Of a stretch of 64,000 nucleotides of DNA, positions 1 through 6,803 are shown piece after piece. Origin of the DNA: Natronomonas salsuginis (lineage in GTDB: Archaea; Halobacteriota; Halobacteria; Halobacteriales; Haloarculaceae); the NCBI RefSeq assembly GCF_005239135.1, contig NZ_QKNX01000002.1, forward strand, positions 496,001 through 560,000, in the 5' to 3' direction. How positions within the stretch are numbered: position 1 is the first letter of the stretch; each line of letters starts with the position of its first letter. The notes below the pieces were generated by a model. It had not been told where the DNA came from and ran no database searches. It saw only the letters and a list, made by a program, of their open reading frames with translations. The translations under genes were made by a program, and so were the position numbers.

Positions 1-540
1 CCGAGCGAAGACAACAGCCGGATCGCTCCAGTCGCCGACGCGACCCCACAGCGTCATCGTGAACGCCGCGGTGAAAAGGGAGATGACGATGACCGCGGTC
101 AATCGTCGCAGGAGAAAGCCCAGTGTAGGTCGGTGGATGTGCACGTCGCGGAAGTCCGCGTGGTAGAGCAGGCTGATCGTCATCGCGACGACGAACGTCG
201 CGTTGAGTCTGAAAAAGAGGGGCGTTTCGACGAAGTGCGCCGCGATGTCGAAGACGCCGCCCTCGACGAGTAACGGCAGCGAAATGAGAATGCTTCCAGC
301 GAACGCCTCGGCGATGTCCCATCTGATGTACTTTCGAATGTGGTCGCGAATCGACGGTGCCGGCAGTCAATCGATGAGGCCGATCGTTCGCCGAACTTCC
401 CGGCGTTCGTCGGGGTGGTCGACGGCTCGTTCGAGCGCTTCGAGCCTGCTCCGGATCGTCTCGATGTCGATGTCGCCGTCTCGCGCCCCCGGATCGCTAT
501 CGCGGGTGACCCGGTCGCCGTCGCGCGCGTCGTCGTCCAT
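1..540 (-). pseudogene. DUF2391-like membrane protein, interrupted by an in-frame TGA; 3' end outside window
   Basis: Read from the ATG at 538-540, the frame gives 57 acidic residues with a short helical segment (around IETIRSRLEALE) and then a TGA at 367-369. The same frame continues without shift into LPAPSIRDHIRKYIRWDIAE and hydrophobic segments such as SILISLPLLVEGG and VVAMTISLLY up to the window edge. Haloarchaeal DUF2391 integral membrane proteins have this architecture: an acidic N-terminal helix ending in a charged EERR-like stretch, then a membrane domain beginning with a DIAEA-type motif. I infer a nonsense mutation in a once continuous gene. Alternatives are a sequencing error or translation of the membrane part from an internal start; no ATG lies just after the stop. 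The function of the family is not known to me. Confidence 0.7.
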
Positions 541-590
541 TGTCGAATGTCCGCCGAGCGATCGAAAAAGGCTCCCACGGCGTTGATCGA

Positions 591-944
591 CTAACGCTCC
601 GGTTCGATCGTCGTTTCGTGACCGTCGGCGTGGCCGAGCGACACCTCGTGGCCGGTGTGACGCGCGTGCGTCTCCGCCCACCGCCGCGCCGGACGTTCGG
701 TGAGGAACTCGTCGCCGTCGGGACACGCCGCGCAAGCCACACACCACGGCTGCACGTCGTCCGGAAAGTGACCCGCGTGACGCTTGTGATCGAGCGCGAA
801 CCGCTCGACGGCTCGGTTACCGACGCGGAGCGTATCGAGTTCGTAATCGAGCGCCCACTCCTCGTCACACTGGCTGCAGGCCACCGCCGGGGTGTCGTCG
901 ATATCGTCCGGCGCAAGCCCGCCGCCGTCGAACTGGTCTGACAC
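591..944 (-). CDS. Small protein with two CxxC...HxxxxxH units, putative zinc-binding
   Basis: From the GTG at 942-944 this encodes 117 residues. Two similar metal-ligand patterns are visible: C23-x2-C26 followed by H53-x5-H59, and C71-x2-C74 followed by H93-x5-H99. This suggests a duplicated zinc-finger-like unit. A TATA-like element (tatata, about 967-972 on the opposite strand) sits roughly 25 nt before the GTG, supporting a leaderless transcript starting at or near it; the more distant upstream ATG would place that TATA inside the coding region. I do not recognise a named family. It is divergent from the PhoU gene downstream. Function unknown; a small regulatory or nucleic-acid-binding role would be a guess. 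Confidence 0.7.
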   Translation of the reverse strand: MSDQFDGGGLAPDDIDDTPAVACSQCDEEWALDYELDTLRVGNRAVERFALDHKRHAGHFPDDVQPWCVACAACPDGDEFLTERPARRWAETHARHTGHEVSLGHADGHETTIEPER

Positions 945-1052
945 ACTCGTCCGTTGGGCGGGATCGTATATAGTCGCACGGACCAGCCCGCGTCGCCCGC
1001 GCGCACCCAATACTGTCGATCGGATGTTGTATAATCGTATTCCACATTAATG

Positions 1053-1067
1053 TCACATATATAGTGA
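1053..1067 (+). promoter_or_regulatory. TATA region with imperfect palindrome before the PhoU gene
   Basis: TCACATATATAGTGA combines a TATA box with flanking TCAC/GTGA arms about 35 nt before the ATG at 1100. The surrounding DNA is AT-rich. The position fits a haloarchaeal core promoter; the symmetry could be an operator, possibly autoregulatory because the product starts with an AbrB-like domain. Operator function is inference. Confidence 0.5.
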
Positions 1068-1099
1068 ATATTATGTTCTTGGACCACGATTGAAGTGAT

Positions 1100-2134
1100 A
1101 TGGAGACACGGAAGGTACAGCGGTTAGGCCCGTCGACGCTCGCGATGACGCTGCCCGCCGAGTGGGCGAGCGCGCAGGGCGTCGAGAAGGGGGACGAGGT
1201 CTCCCTGCGGATCGGGAGCAAGGGTACGCTGACGGTGATGCCCGAATCCGTCGAAAAAGAGGAGAGCGAAGCGGTCATCCACGCGCAGAACCTCGATGCG
1301 GACTCCGTCGAGCGCGCAATCGTCGCCCAGTACGTCCTCGGTCGGCGGATCATCCACGTCGAGGTCGAAGACGAGGGGACGCTCGACTCCTCGCAGATCA
1401 ACGCCGTCTACAACGCCGAAACGCAGCTGATGGGGCTCGGCGTGATCGAGGAGACGCCCGAGCGGATCGCGATCCGCTGTTCGGTCGATCCGGAGGACTT
1501 CACGCTCGATAACCTCCTCGAACGGCTGGAGTCGACCGGCTCGACGATGCGGAACGAGGCGATCAAGGCGCTCGCTCACGGCAACCCGGATCTGGCTCAG
1601 CGGGCGCTGAACCGCGAACGACAGGCGAACAAGATTTTCGTTCTCCTCTTGCGGTTGATTTTCACCTCGTATCAGAACCCCAACCTGGCGCGGGCGGTCG
1701 GCCTGGATTCGGGCTTTCCGCTCATCGGCTACCGGTCGATCGCGAAGAACCTCGAGTTGACCGCCGACAACGCCGAGGACATCGCCGAGATCGTCCTCGA
1801 AACCGAGGGGCACACCCTCAACGTCGATTCGGGGACGATGCGGCGTATCCGGGAGTTCACCGATCAGGTCAACGAGATCACCGAACTGGGCGTACAGGCC
1901 GCGGTCAACCGCGATTACGACATGGCGATCGACACGAGAAACACCTTCGCGGAGGTCCGCAATCGCGAAGTCGAGATCCTCAACGATCTCGAGGAGATGC
2001 CGAACGAGGACCTCCTCCGGGTTCGCGAGGTGCTCGTGAGCCTCGGACAGACGGCCCAGTTCGCGATCAGAAACGCCGAGATCGCGACGAATCTCGCGCT
2101 CAACGAGGATAGCGACCACGTCACGATCAAGTGA
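1100..2134 (+). CDS. phoU: PhoU domain phosphate-uptake regulator with N-terminal AbrB/SpoVT-like domain
   Basis: 344 residues. The first ~45 residues (METRKVQRLGPSTLAMTLPA...) match the AbrB/SpoVT swapped-hairpin fold found at the N terminus of archaeal PhoU proteins. The rest is two helical PhoU repeats (about 110-215 and 225-335), including a conserved-looking ARAVGLDSGFPLIGYRSIAKNLE segment read as two shorter runs, and a terminal RNAEIATNLAL helix. Known role of the family: control of phosphate ABC/Pit uptake and the phosphate signalling state. No pst genes are adjacent, so the gene stands alone with its own AT-rich promoter. Length is typical of haloarchaeal AbrB-PhoU fusions. Confidence 0.88.
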   Translation: METRKVQRLGPSTLAMTLPAEWASAQGVEKGDEVSLRIGSKGTLTVMPESVEKEESEAVIHAQNLDADSVERAIVAQYVLGRRIIHVEVEDEGTLDSSQINAVYNAETQLMGLGVIEETPERIAIRCSVDPEDFTLDNLLERLESTGSTMRNEAIKALAHGNPDLAQRALNRERQANKIFVLLLRLIFTSYQNPNLARAVGLDSGFPLIGYRSIAKNLELTADNAEDIAEIVLETEGHTLNVDSGTMRRIREFTDQVNEITELGVQAAVNRDYDMAIDTRNTFAEVRNREVEILNDLEEMPNEDLLRVREVLVSLGQTAQFAIRNAEIATNLALNEDSDHVTIK

Positions 2135-2138
2135 CGCT

Positions 2139-2900
2139 CTAGGCCTCGTCGTCCGCGTCTCGGTCCCGGAGGCTCGGGTGCATCGTCGGCCGGTCGGGGT
2201 GCGGCGTCTCGAACGCCTCGGTCATGACCGCCATCGATTCCCGCTCGCGCCGTCGTCGCTCCGCCTCGCCGATTTCTTCACACCCCGGCGGCACGTCGCG
2301 TCCGCGATCGGTGAAGTATCCCTCCGGGGCGACCCAATCGTGATAGAAGGGGACGTCGGAGTCGTGAATCAGCGTCAGCGCCACGTCCGCGCCGTGGCCC
2401 GCACAGACAACGGTCTGGTGTGCCGCCCCGGCTATCCGACCGGCGGCGTACAGCCCGTCGAGACCGGTCCGCCCGTCGTCGTCGATGTCGACGTACGTCT
2501 TCGACCCGCGGTTGACCAGGCCGACCGAGCCGAACTCCTCGAGATACGTCGAATCGGCCCACGAGGCCGCGATGACGGAGCCGGCGTCGAGCCCACGATG
2601 TTCGCCGCCGTCGAGTTCGGCACGGACGCGGAAGCCGTTTTCCGCCGACTCGATCGTCGTGACGATCCCCGCCTCGAGGCGTGCGCCGTTCCGCTCGGCC
2701 TGCCGTTCGAGCAGATCGGCGAACAGCCGTGGATTGACGCCCGCGGGAAAGCCAGGGACGTTCTCGAGGTGGGCGTTTCGCCGGAGAATCGACTCACCGT
2801 GGGTGAGGACGACGGTGTCGAACCCGGTGCGGGCGGTGTACGTCGCGGCCGTCAGCCCTGCGACGCCGCCGCCGACGATGACGACTCGGGGGCGGTCCAT
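2139..2900 (-). CDS. FAD-dependent NAD(P)-type oxidoreductase, thioredoxin-reductase-like without CxxC
   Basis: 253 residues from ATG 2898-2900, which is preceded by GGGGAG; an upstream ATG at 2931-2933 would add 11 residues. The N terminus has a Rossmann FAD motif (VVIVGGGVAGLTAA) and the C-terminal part has an ATG-like GLYAAGRIAGAAHQTVVCAGHGA segment, as in the thioredoxin reductase family, which contacts FAD. No redox-active CxxC pair is present and the second nucleotide-binding domain looks short, so classical thioredoxin reductase activity is unlikely. It ends 5 nt from the convergent PhoU gene. Substrate unknown. Confidence 0.8.
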   Translation of the reverse strand: MDRPRVVIVGGGVAGLTAATYTARTGFDTVVLTHGESILRRNAHLENVPGFPAGVNPRLFADLLERQAERNGARLEAGIVTTIESAENGFRVRAELDGGEHRGLDAGSVIAASWADSTYLEEFGSVGLVNRGSKTYVDIDDDGRTGLDGLYAAGRIAGAAHQTVVCAGHGADVALTLIHDSDVPFYHDWVAPEGYFTDRGRDVPPGCEEIGEAERRRRERESMAVMTEAFETPHPDRPTMHPSLRDRDADDEA

Positions 2901-3029
2901 GTTCTCCCCGCCGTTCGGTGGGACGTGACTCATGCCGACGGCTTCGGGCACGACCCGTACAAACATCGCGGTTCCCGGACGACGGGCGCGTCGCGCGCGC
3001 GTCGATGACCGGCGCGAAACGTGGCGCGT

Positions 3030-4346
3030 TCAGGCGGTTGTGCCATCCGAGCGTCGTCGATCCCGGACGTACAACACGACCGTACTGCAGAACGCGAGTG
3101 CCGCCACGCCGGTGGTGATCGCGAACGCGACCCGGTAGCCGAACTCGGTGTAGACGACGCTCCCCGCGACAACGTCGTCGGTCCGGTATCGATCGACCGC
3201 GTACCCCATGAGCGTCGGGAGGATCGTCGCGCCGAAAAAGCCCGCCCCGTTGACGATCGCGGTCGCCACGCCGCTGGCCTCGGCAGGATATCGCTCCTTG
3301 ATCGTCGGCAACGCGAGCACCGTCACGCCGAGACAGCTTCCGATCAGGAAATACTGGACGGCGATGGCGGCCAACGGCGGCGACCCGAACACGGGGATGA
3401 TCGCCAACACGACCACGAAGATACCGAACCCGACGACCATCGGGAGCCTGCGTCGGCCGATTCGGTCGGAGATCCACCCGACGCTCGGGCCACCGACGAG
3501 TATCCCGATCGAGCCGAGCAGGGTGAAATACGACGCCGTCGTGACGTCGAGGTCGTACACTGCGACCAGATACGGGACGCCCCACAGGCCGATCACGGTC
3601 AGAATCGTTCCCATTCCCGAGAAGAACGCGAGCGACAGCAGCCACTGCTCGATATCGCCGATCAGTTCCTGAATGTAGGTGCCGGTTTCGGAGAGGGTCA
3701 CGGACGCTTGTTCGGGGACGTTCTCGATCGGGTCCAGTCCGGCCGCTGCGGGCGATTGTCGAGCGAGTGAGAAGACCGCCACAGCCGAGGCGAAGCCGAC
3801 GACCGCGAGACCGAAGATCGTCCGCTGCCACCCGAACCATTCGACTGCAATCGCCAGCGGCGTCGTTGCGAAGATGGCCCCGACCCCGGCCATCCCCGAC
3901 GTCAATCCGGACATCGTCGCGAACTCGTCGACGCGAAACCAGTTCGCACAGAATCGCAGCGTCGAGATGAAGATCACGCCGCTGCCGAAGCCGATGAGCG
4001 CGCGAGAGAGGACCGCCGCGAGATAGCCGCCGCTGGCCGCGAACCCGATCGCACCGAAGCTGAGCACGAACGCACCGATCGACCCGACGTACCGCGGACC
4101 GTACCGGTCGGCCAACACGCCAGTAGGGATCTGGATGAATGCGTAAATGACGAAAAACGAGGCGTGGAGCGTGCCGAGTTCGGCTGCCGTGATCCCGAAA
4201 TTGGCGGTGAGTTGCTCTGAGAGCACCGCCGTCGATAACCGATGCAGATTGACCAACAGAAAGACGAGCGCCAGCGACCCCCACGCCAACCAGCGCCGCT
4301 TCTTCGGGTCCCTAAGGACGTTCACGGTCACCGTTCTCCGTTCCAT
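3030..4346 (-). CDS. MFS transporter
   Basis: 438 residues with about twelve hydrophobic segments. The cytoplasmic MFS signature after helix 2 is clear (GVLADRYGPRYVG, about residues 75-88) and a second copy occurs in the C-terminal half (GWISDRIGRRRLP). This is the NNP/sugar-phosphate-permease-like branch of the Major Facilitator Superfamily, which moves small organic or inorganic anions by symport or antiport. The substrate cannot be read from the sequence. It is divergent from the MaoC gene and not in an operon. Confidence 0.88.
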   Translation of the reverse strand: MERRTVTVNVLRDPKKRRWLAWGSLALVFLLVNLHRLSTAVLSEQLTANFGITAAELGTLHASFFVIYAFIQIPTGVLADRYGPRYVGSIGAFVLSFGAIGFAASGGYLAAVLSRALIGFGSGVIFISTLRFCANWFRVDEFATMSGLTSGMAGVGAIFATTPLAIAVEWFGWQRTIFGLAVVGFASAVAVFSLARQSPAAAGLDPIENVPEQASVTLSETGTYIQELIGDIEQWLLSLAFFSGMGTILTVIGLWGVPYLVAVYDLDVTTASYFTLLGSIGILVGGPSVGWISDRIGRRRLPMVVGFGIFVVVLAIIPVFGSPPLAAIAVQYFLIGSCLGVTVLALPTIKERYPAEASGVATAIVNGAGFFGATILPTLMGYAVDRYRTDDVVAGSVVYTEFGYRVAFAITTGVAALAFCSTVVLYVRDRRRSDGTTA

Positions 4347-4412
4347 TTGGTAAGCATTATGATGTGACTACTCCGACCGGATTTTTATCCTCCCCCGTCG
4401 ATCCTTCCGCCG

Positions 4413-4871
4413 ATGGTACGCTATTTCGAAGACTACGAGGTCGGCCGCGTGTACGAACCCGACGGACGCTACGAGGTGACCACGTCCGAGGTCAAAGAGT
4501 TCGCCGAAAAGTACGATCCACAGCCGTTTCACCTCGACGAGGAGGCGGCGAAGGAGTCGATCTTCGGGTCGCTCGCGGCGTCGGGGTGGCACACGGCGTC
4601 GATGTGTATGCGGGTGTTCGCGGACGGGTTTCTCGACGAGGAGTCGTCGATGGGCGCGAGAGGCATCGACGAACTGCGGTGGCGCAAACCCGTCTATCCG
4701 GGCGATACGCTCCGGGTCGAGGTCGAAATTCTGGACAAGCGAACCTCCGAGAGCCGTCCGGAGATGGGACACATCCGGACGAAACTCAGGGGATACAATC
4801 AGGACGACGACTGCGTCGTCGAGTGGATCGCCCTCGGAATGCACCGTCGCCGGGATACGAACGATTCGTGA
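4413..4871 (+). CDS. MaoC-like hot-dog dehydratase
   Basis: 152 residues. The MaoC/(R)-hydratase pattern is visible: an N-terminal FEDYEVGRVYE segment, then FAEKYDPQPFHLDEEAAKES, in which the Asp and His form the hydratase dyad of the family, then FGSLAASGWHTASM. The enzymes hydrate trans-enoyl-CoA to (R)-3-hydroxyacyl-CoA, for example for polyhydroxyalkanoate synthesis or degradation; the exact substrate is not determined. A TATA-like attttta at about 4381 lies ~30 nt before the ATG, indicating a leaderless transcript. The nested transposon begins 40 nt after its stop codon. Confidence 0.85.
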   Translation: MVRYFEDYEVGRVYEPDGRYEVTTSEVKEFAEKYDPQPFHLDEEAAKESIFGSLAASGWHTASMCMRVFADGFLDEESSMGARGIDELRWRKPVYPGDTLRVEVEILDKRTSESRPEMGHIRTKLRGYNQDDDCVVEWIALGMHRRRDTNDS

Positions 4872-4902
4872 GGGCGGCGGTTCGACCCGCGCCGCTGAAT
4901 AA

Positions 4903-4910
4903 TTATATTT
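4903..4910. repeat. Left copy of 8-bp target-site duplication of outer transposon
   Basis: ttatattt directly abuts the left inverted repeat at 4911 and is repeated exactly at 7678-7685 just outside the right inverted repeat. Eight-base duplications are known for the ISH1-type group of IS5-family elements. Confidence 0.9.
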
Positions 4911-4928
4911 GGCTCTGTTGAAATCCTA
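4911..4928 (+). repeat. Left terminal inverted repeat of outer element
   Basis: GGCTCTGTTGAAATCCTA, matching 16 of 18 positions of the right-end repeat read inward from 7677. Confidence 0.85.
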
Positions 4929-5154
4929 TTCTTCAGACATTTTCACACATGAAACATCCGGTCGCTGAAGGGTGTGAATCTATCCGTTCAAAAATAGACC
5001 ACGGCGAACCAGCAAGAATACGATTGCTACCAGCGGTATTGCGATATAGACTACCGGGACTAACCCAAAAGTAAAACTGTCAAATGTCGCTCGAATTAGC
5101 GTAAATACCGCAACTACGAGCGTCCCATACCAACCGATACGCCTCTGCTGATAT

Positions 5155-5162
5155 ATTCGAAC
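5155..5162. repeat. Left copy of 8-bp target-site duplication of inner element
   Basis: attcgaac immediately precedes the inner left terminal repeat at 5163 and is repeated exactly at 6516-6523. Confidence 0.9.
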
Positions 5163-5180
5163 GGGCTTGTTGAAACCCTC
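5163..5180 (+). repeat. Left terminal inverted repeat of inner element
   Basis: GGGCTTGTTGAAACCCTC, 15/18 ungapped match to the common right-end repeat; the differences are confined to positions 3-5. Confidence 0.8.
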
Positions 5181-5280
5181 AGCAACTGGTAGGAAGCGCG
5201 TGCTGCATATAGAGATTGTAGTCAGCACAACAAGGCGGTGATTTTCCCCAAATTAGGCTTCACTAACTTTAAGGATTTGG

Positions 5281-5290
5281 AATATATATT
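5281..5290 (+). promoter_or_regulatory. TATA-like element of the cargo lipoprotein gene
   Basis: aatatatatt lies 8-17 nt before the ATG at 5298. AT-rich DNA continues upstream (ttaaggatttgg), so the exact TATA box and start site are uncertain, but the sequence argues for initiation at 5298 rather than at the GTG at 5238. Confidence 0.4.
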
Positions 5291-5297
5291 CAAAAAT

Positions 5298-6161
5298 ATG
5301 GGTAAATCGGAGAAGAATGTTTCAAAACGAGATCTATTATGGATTGGTACTGGGATGATTCCACTCGTAGCTGGCTGTTCCGGTTTTAGTGGATCCCCTG
5401 GGACAACAGGATCAAATGAAAATTCAGATCCTACATCAGTAGTTCGGGATTATTTAAAAGCGGTTGAGAATGGCGAGTTTGAGGAAGCAATGCAATTTGT
5501 TCATCCTGAAGGAGAGTTTGAGCAGAGAGCAGAACAACAGGTTGATGCCGGTAACCAAGCTGAATTCCAGGAAATCACAGTTGAGACATTAGAACAAGAT
5601 GAAGAGAGCGCGCTTGTAATGTCGGAGATCGTAACTCGTGACGGGGGCGCTAGACAGAGAATGTATCTCGAACTGGTTCTTGATAATAAAGAGTGGTTAA
5701 TCCATCGTGAGGTACAGCCACAAGACATTGATTCAGAACATCTGCCTGAGGAAGATCTCACAATTGAGCAGCGTGTTCAGGATGTAACGCCAGGAGATTC
5801 ATTTGAGGTCTATGTCGGCCCTACAGACGATGCTACCGAGTTATTTTTCGAGGCGACAGATGTTTCTGAAGTTTGGGGTCTCGGAGAGGAGAGTGATTAT
5901 GCGTATGTTCGGGTAGATTTTTCAAGCGAGCAAGGTAAAGAGATGGAAGACATAATCACTAATATAAATTCATCTAACATAATTATCGTTCAATACTTAG
6001 ATGGCGAAGAAATCGTGTCCACTTCTCTCTCTCGCAATCTTATTACGTTAATAAGAGATGGACTTTGGGCCGAAGATTCGGAACTGAGTTTAACGTATGA
6101 TGATCTTGAAACAGCAGAACGGGTGGCAGCTACAATTTTGGATCTTACAGACGATGTTTAA
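5298..6161 (+). CDS. Cargo lipoprotein: NTF2-like domain plus SecD P1-head-like domain
   Basis: From ATG 5298 the protein has 287 residues: a lysine/arginine-rich start, a hydrophobic stretch and the lipobox LVAGC, followed by a Ser/Gly/Thr linker typical of haloarchaeal lipoproteins. Residues about 45-135 (VVRDYLKAVENGEFEEAMQF...) look like an NTF2/DUF4878-type fold. The C-terminal part (about 160-285), with VRVDFSSEQGKEMEDI, VQYLDGEEIVSTSL and a final DDLETAERVAATI helix, resembles the periplasmic P1 head of SecD. That match is by eye only. Codon use is AT-rich, unlike the host. It is the sole gene of the inner transposon, lies outside the membrane if correctly predicted, and its role is unknown. 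Confidence 0.75.
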   Translation: MGKSEKNVSKRDLLWIGTGMIPLVAGCSGFSGSPGTTGSNENSDPTSVVRDYLKAVENGEFEEAMQFVHPEGEFEQRAEQQVDAGNQAEFQEITVETLEQDEESALVMSEIVTRDGGARQRMYLELVLDNKEWLIHREVQPQDIDSEHLPEEDLTIEQRVQDVTPGDSFEVYVGPTDDATELFFEATDVSEVWGLGEESDYAYVRVDFSSEQGKEMEDIITNINSSNIIIVQYLDGEEIVSTSLSRNLITLIRDGLWAEDSELSLTYDDLETAERVAATILDLTDDV

Positions 6162-6466
6162 AGATCCACATTACAGATAATCACTCTGGGAGATACGAAT
6201 CGCTCATCGACGATGAGTAACCGAGCATAGAGCCAGGTCAAGGATACGGTGTGGTCGTTCACCGGGGTATGCAATCAAGTTTTAAGCAACTATGTGTAGT
6301 CGATTGATGTGAAAATAATGTCCTGCCCACTGTAGATTCCAGTTACTTCTGAAAGCTGACTGATGATGTTCTACCCAAGAACAAAACCAATCAGAATGGT
6401 CTTATTGACAACTGAATGATTCGGCCCCGTCTCAGCAATTCATTTTGAAAGACTTGCGCTGTACAT
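6162..6466. other. Non-coding right half of inner element
   Basis: About 300 bp of AT-rich DNA between the lipoprotein stop and the right repeat. I see no convincing reading frame and no recognisable transposase remnant; it may hold degenerate IS sequence. Confidence 0.5.
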
Positions 6467-6497
6467 TCAGCACGCTCGGTGCAACACATCACTAATT

Positions 6498-6515
6498 GAG
6501 GGTTTCAACAGAGCC
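6498..6515 (-). repeat. Right terminal inverted repeat of inner element
   Basis: Plus-strand GAGGGTTTCAACAGAGCC, identical to the outer element's right end at 7660-7677. Confidence 0.85.
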
Positions 6516-6523
6516 ATTCGAAC
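6516..6523. repeat. Right copy of 8-bp target-site duplication of inner element
   Basis: attcgaac, exact copy of 5155-5162, directly outside the inner right repeat. Confidence 0.9.
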
Positions 6524-6803
6524 TGCTAAGAAAATGAATATAGCCCCTGCGACAACCCATTGTAAGCCGGCAAGTATCTGATAGCTGCTTCCCGCTTCAA
6601 TGGCCGGCCCTGAGAATGGAACCAGAAAGGCTAACCAAAACGAAATGACTGCGAACACCACTAATCCAGCTACAAAGCTGAGAATATCTACTGGTGGATG
6701 ATTCCTGTCCTCATTTTTAAAAAGATCAGCAATGTTCCAGCTCATCTGGGCGAGGGTAGCAGTACAATCTTAGCGAACCCACTTAATTACCTGTATTGAC
6801 CGT

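Larger units (their letters stand above)
4980..5228 (-). pseudogene. 3' part of the outer element's passenger membrane-protein gene, separated by transposon insertion
   Basis: The true gene part is 4980-5156 (58 codons plus stop), encoding two hydrophobic helices (VVAVFTLIRATF and YIAIPLVAIVFLLV) and ending LFLNG. An open frame extends upstream to 5228, but that extension reads through the terminal repeat of the inner element (residues EGFNKPV) and is artificial. Joining codon 5154-5156 to the codon at 6518-6520, by deleting the inner element and one 8-bp duplication, continues the frame of the fragment at 6467-6745 without shift. The reconstructed protein is 134 residues with about four membrane helices and belongs to no family I recognise. 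Confidence 0.75.
5163..6515. mobile_element. Inner non-autonomous cassette carrying a lipoprotein gene (MIC-like)
   Basis: The 1353-bp unit is bounded by GGGCTTGTTGAAACCCTC (5163-5180) and the complement of GGCTCTGTTGAAACCCTC (6498-6515), the latter identical to the right end of the outer element. A perfect 8-bp duplication (attcgaac) flanks it. It contains one intact gene for a lipoprotein and no transposase. This fits a mobile insertion cassette: IS ends with passenger DNA, mobilised in trans. The shared ends and the same duplication length point to the neighbouring IS5-type transposase as the likely mobiliser (inference). Confidence 0.82.
6467..6745 (-). pseudogene. 5' part of the outer element's passenger membrane-protein gene, cut by inner element
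   Basis: The native part is 6518-6745 (76 codons), beginning MSWNIADLF and holding two hydrophobic helices (ILSFVAGLVVFAVISFWLAF and ILAGLQWVVAGAIFIFLAV). After codon 76 the frame runs into the terminal repeat of the inner element, which is translated as MALLKPS before a new stop at 6467. The remaining 58 codons of the original gene lie at 4980-5156 in the same frame. The gene follows the transposase by 58 bp on the same strand and may be cotranscribed with it. The truncated product might still be made; its function is unknown. Confidence 0.75.

Noticed and set aside
367-369. TGA as a selenocysteine codon
   Set aside because: Haloarchaea are not known to encode selenocysteine, the position is a linker rather than a redox site, and no adjacent insertion element was recognised.
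1124-2119. Long open frame antisense to the PhoU gene
   Set aside because: It is a mirror of a clear family member in GC-rich DNA, with Arg/Asp-rich composition and no motif of its own.
4980-5228. Independent small membrane-protein gene
   Set aside because: Its 5' third is read from the terminal repeat of the inner transposon; the remainder continues the frame of the fragment at 6518-6745 once the insertion is removed.
5238-5297. Upstream GTG start for the cargo lipoprotein
   Set aside because: It would add 20 residues before the signal peptide and would place the AT-rich TATA-like promoter inside the coding region.
6746-6803. Left end of a minimal IS just after the transposase
   Set aside because: No GGCTCTGTTGAAA-like repeat is present there; the matching end and duplication are at 4911 and 4903.
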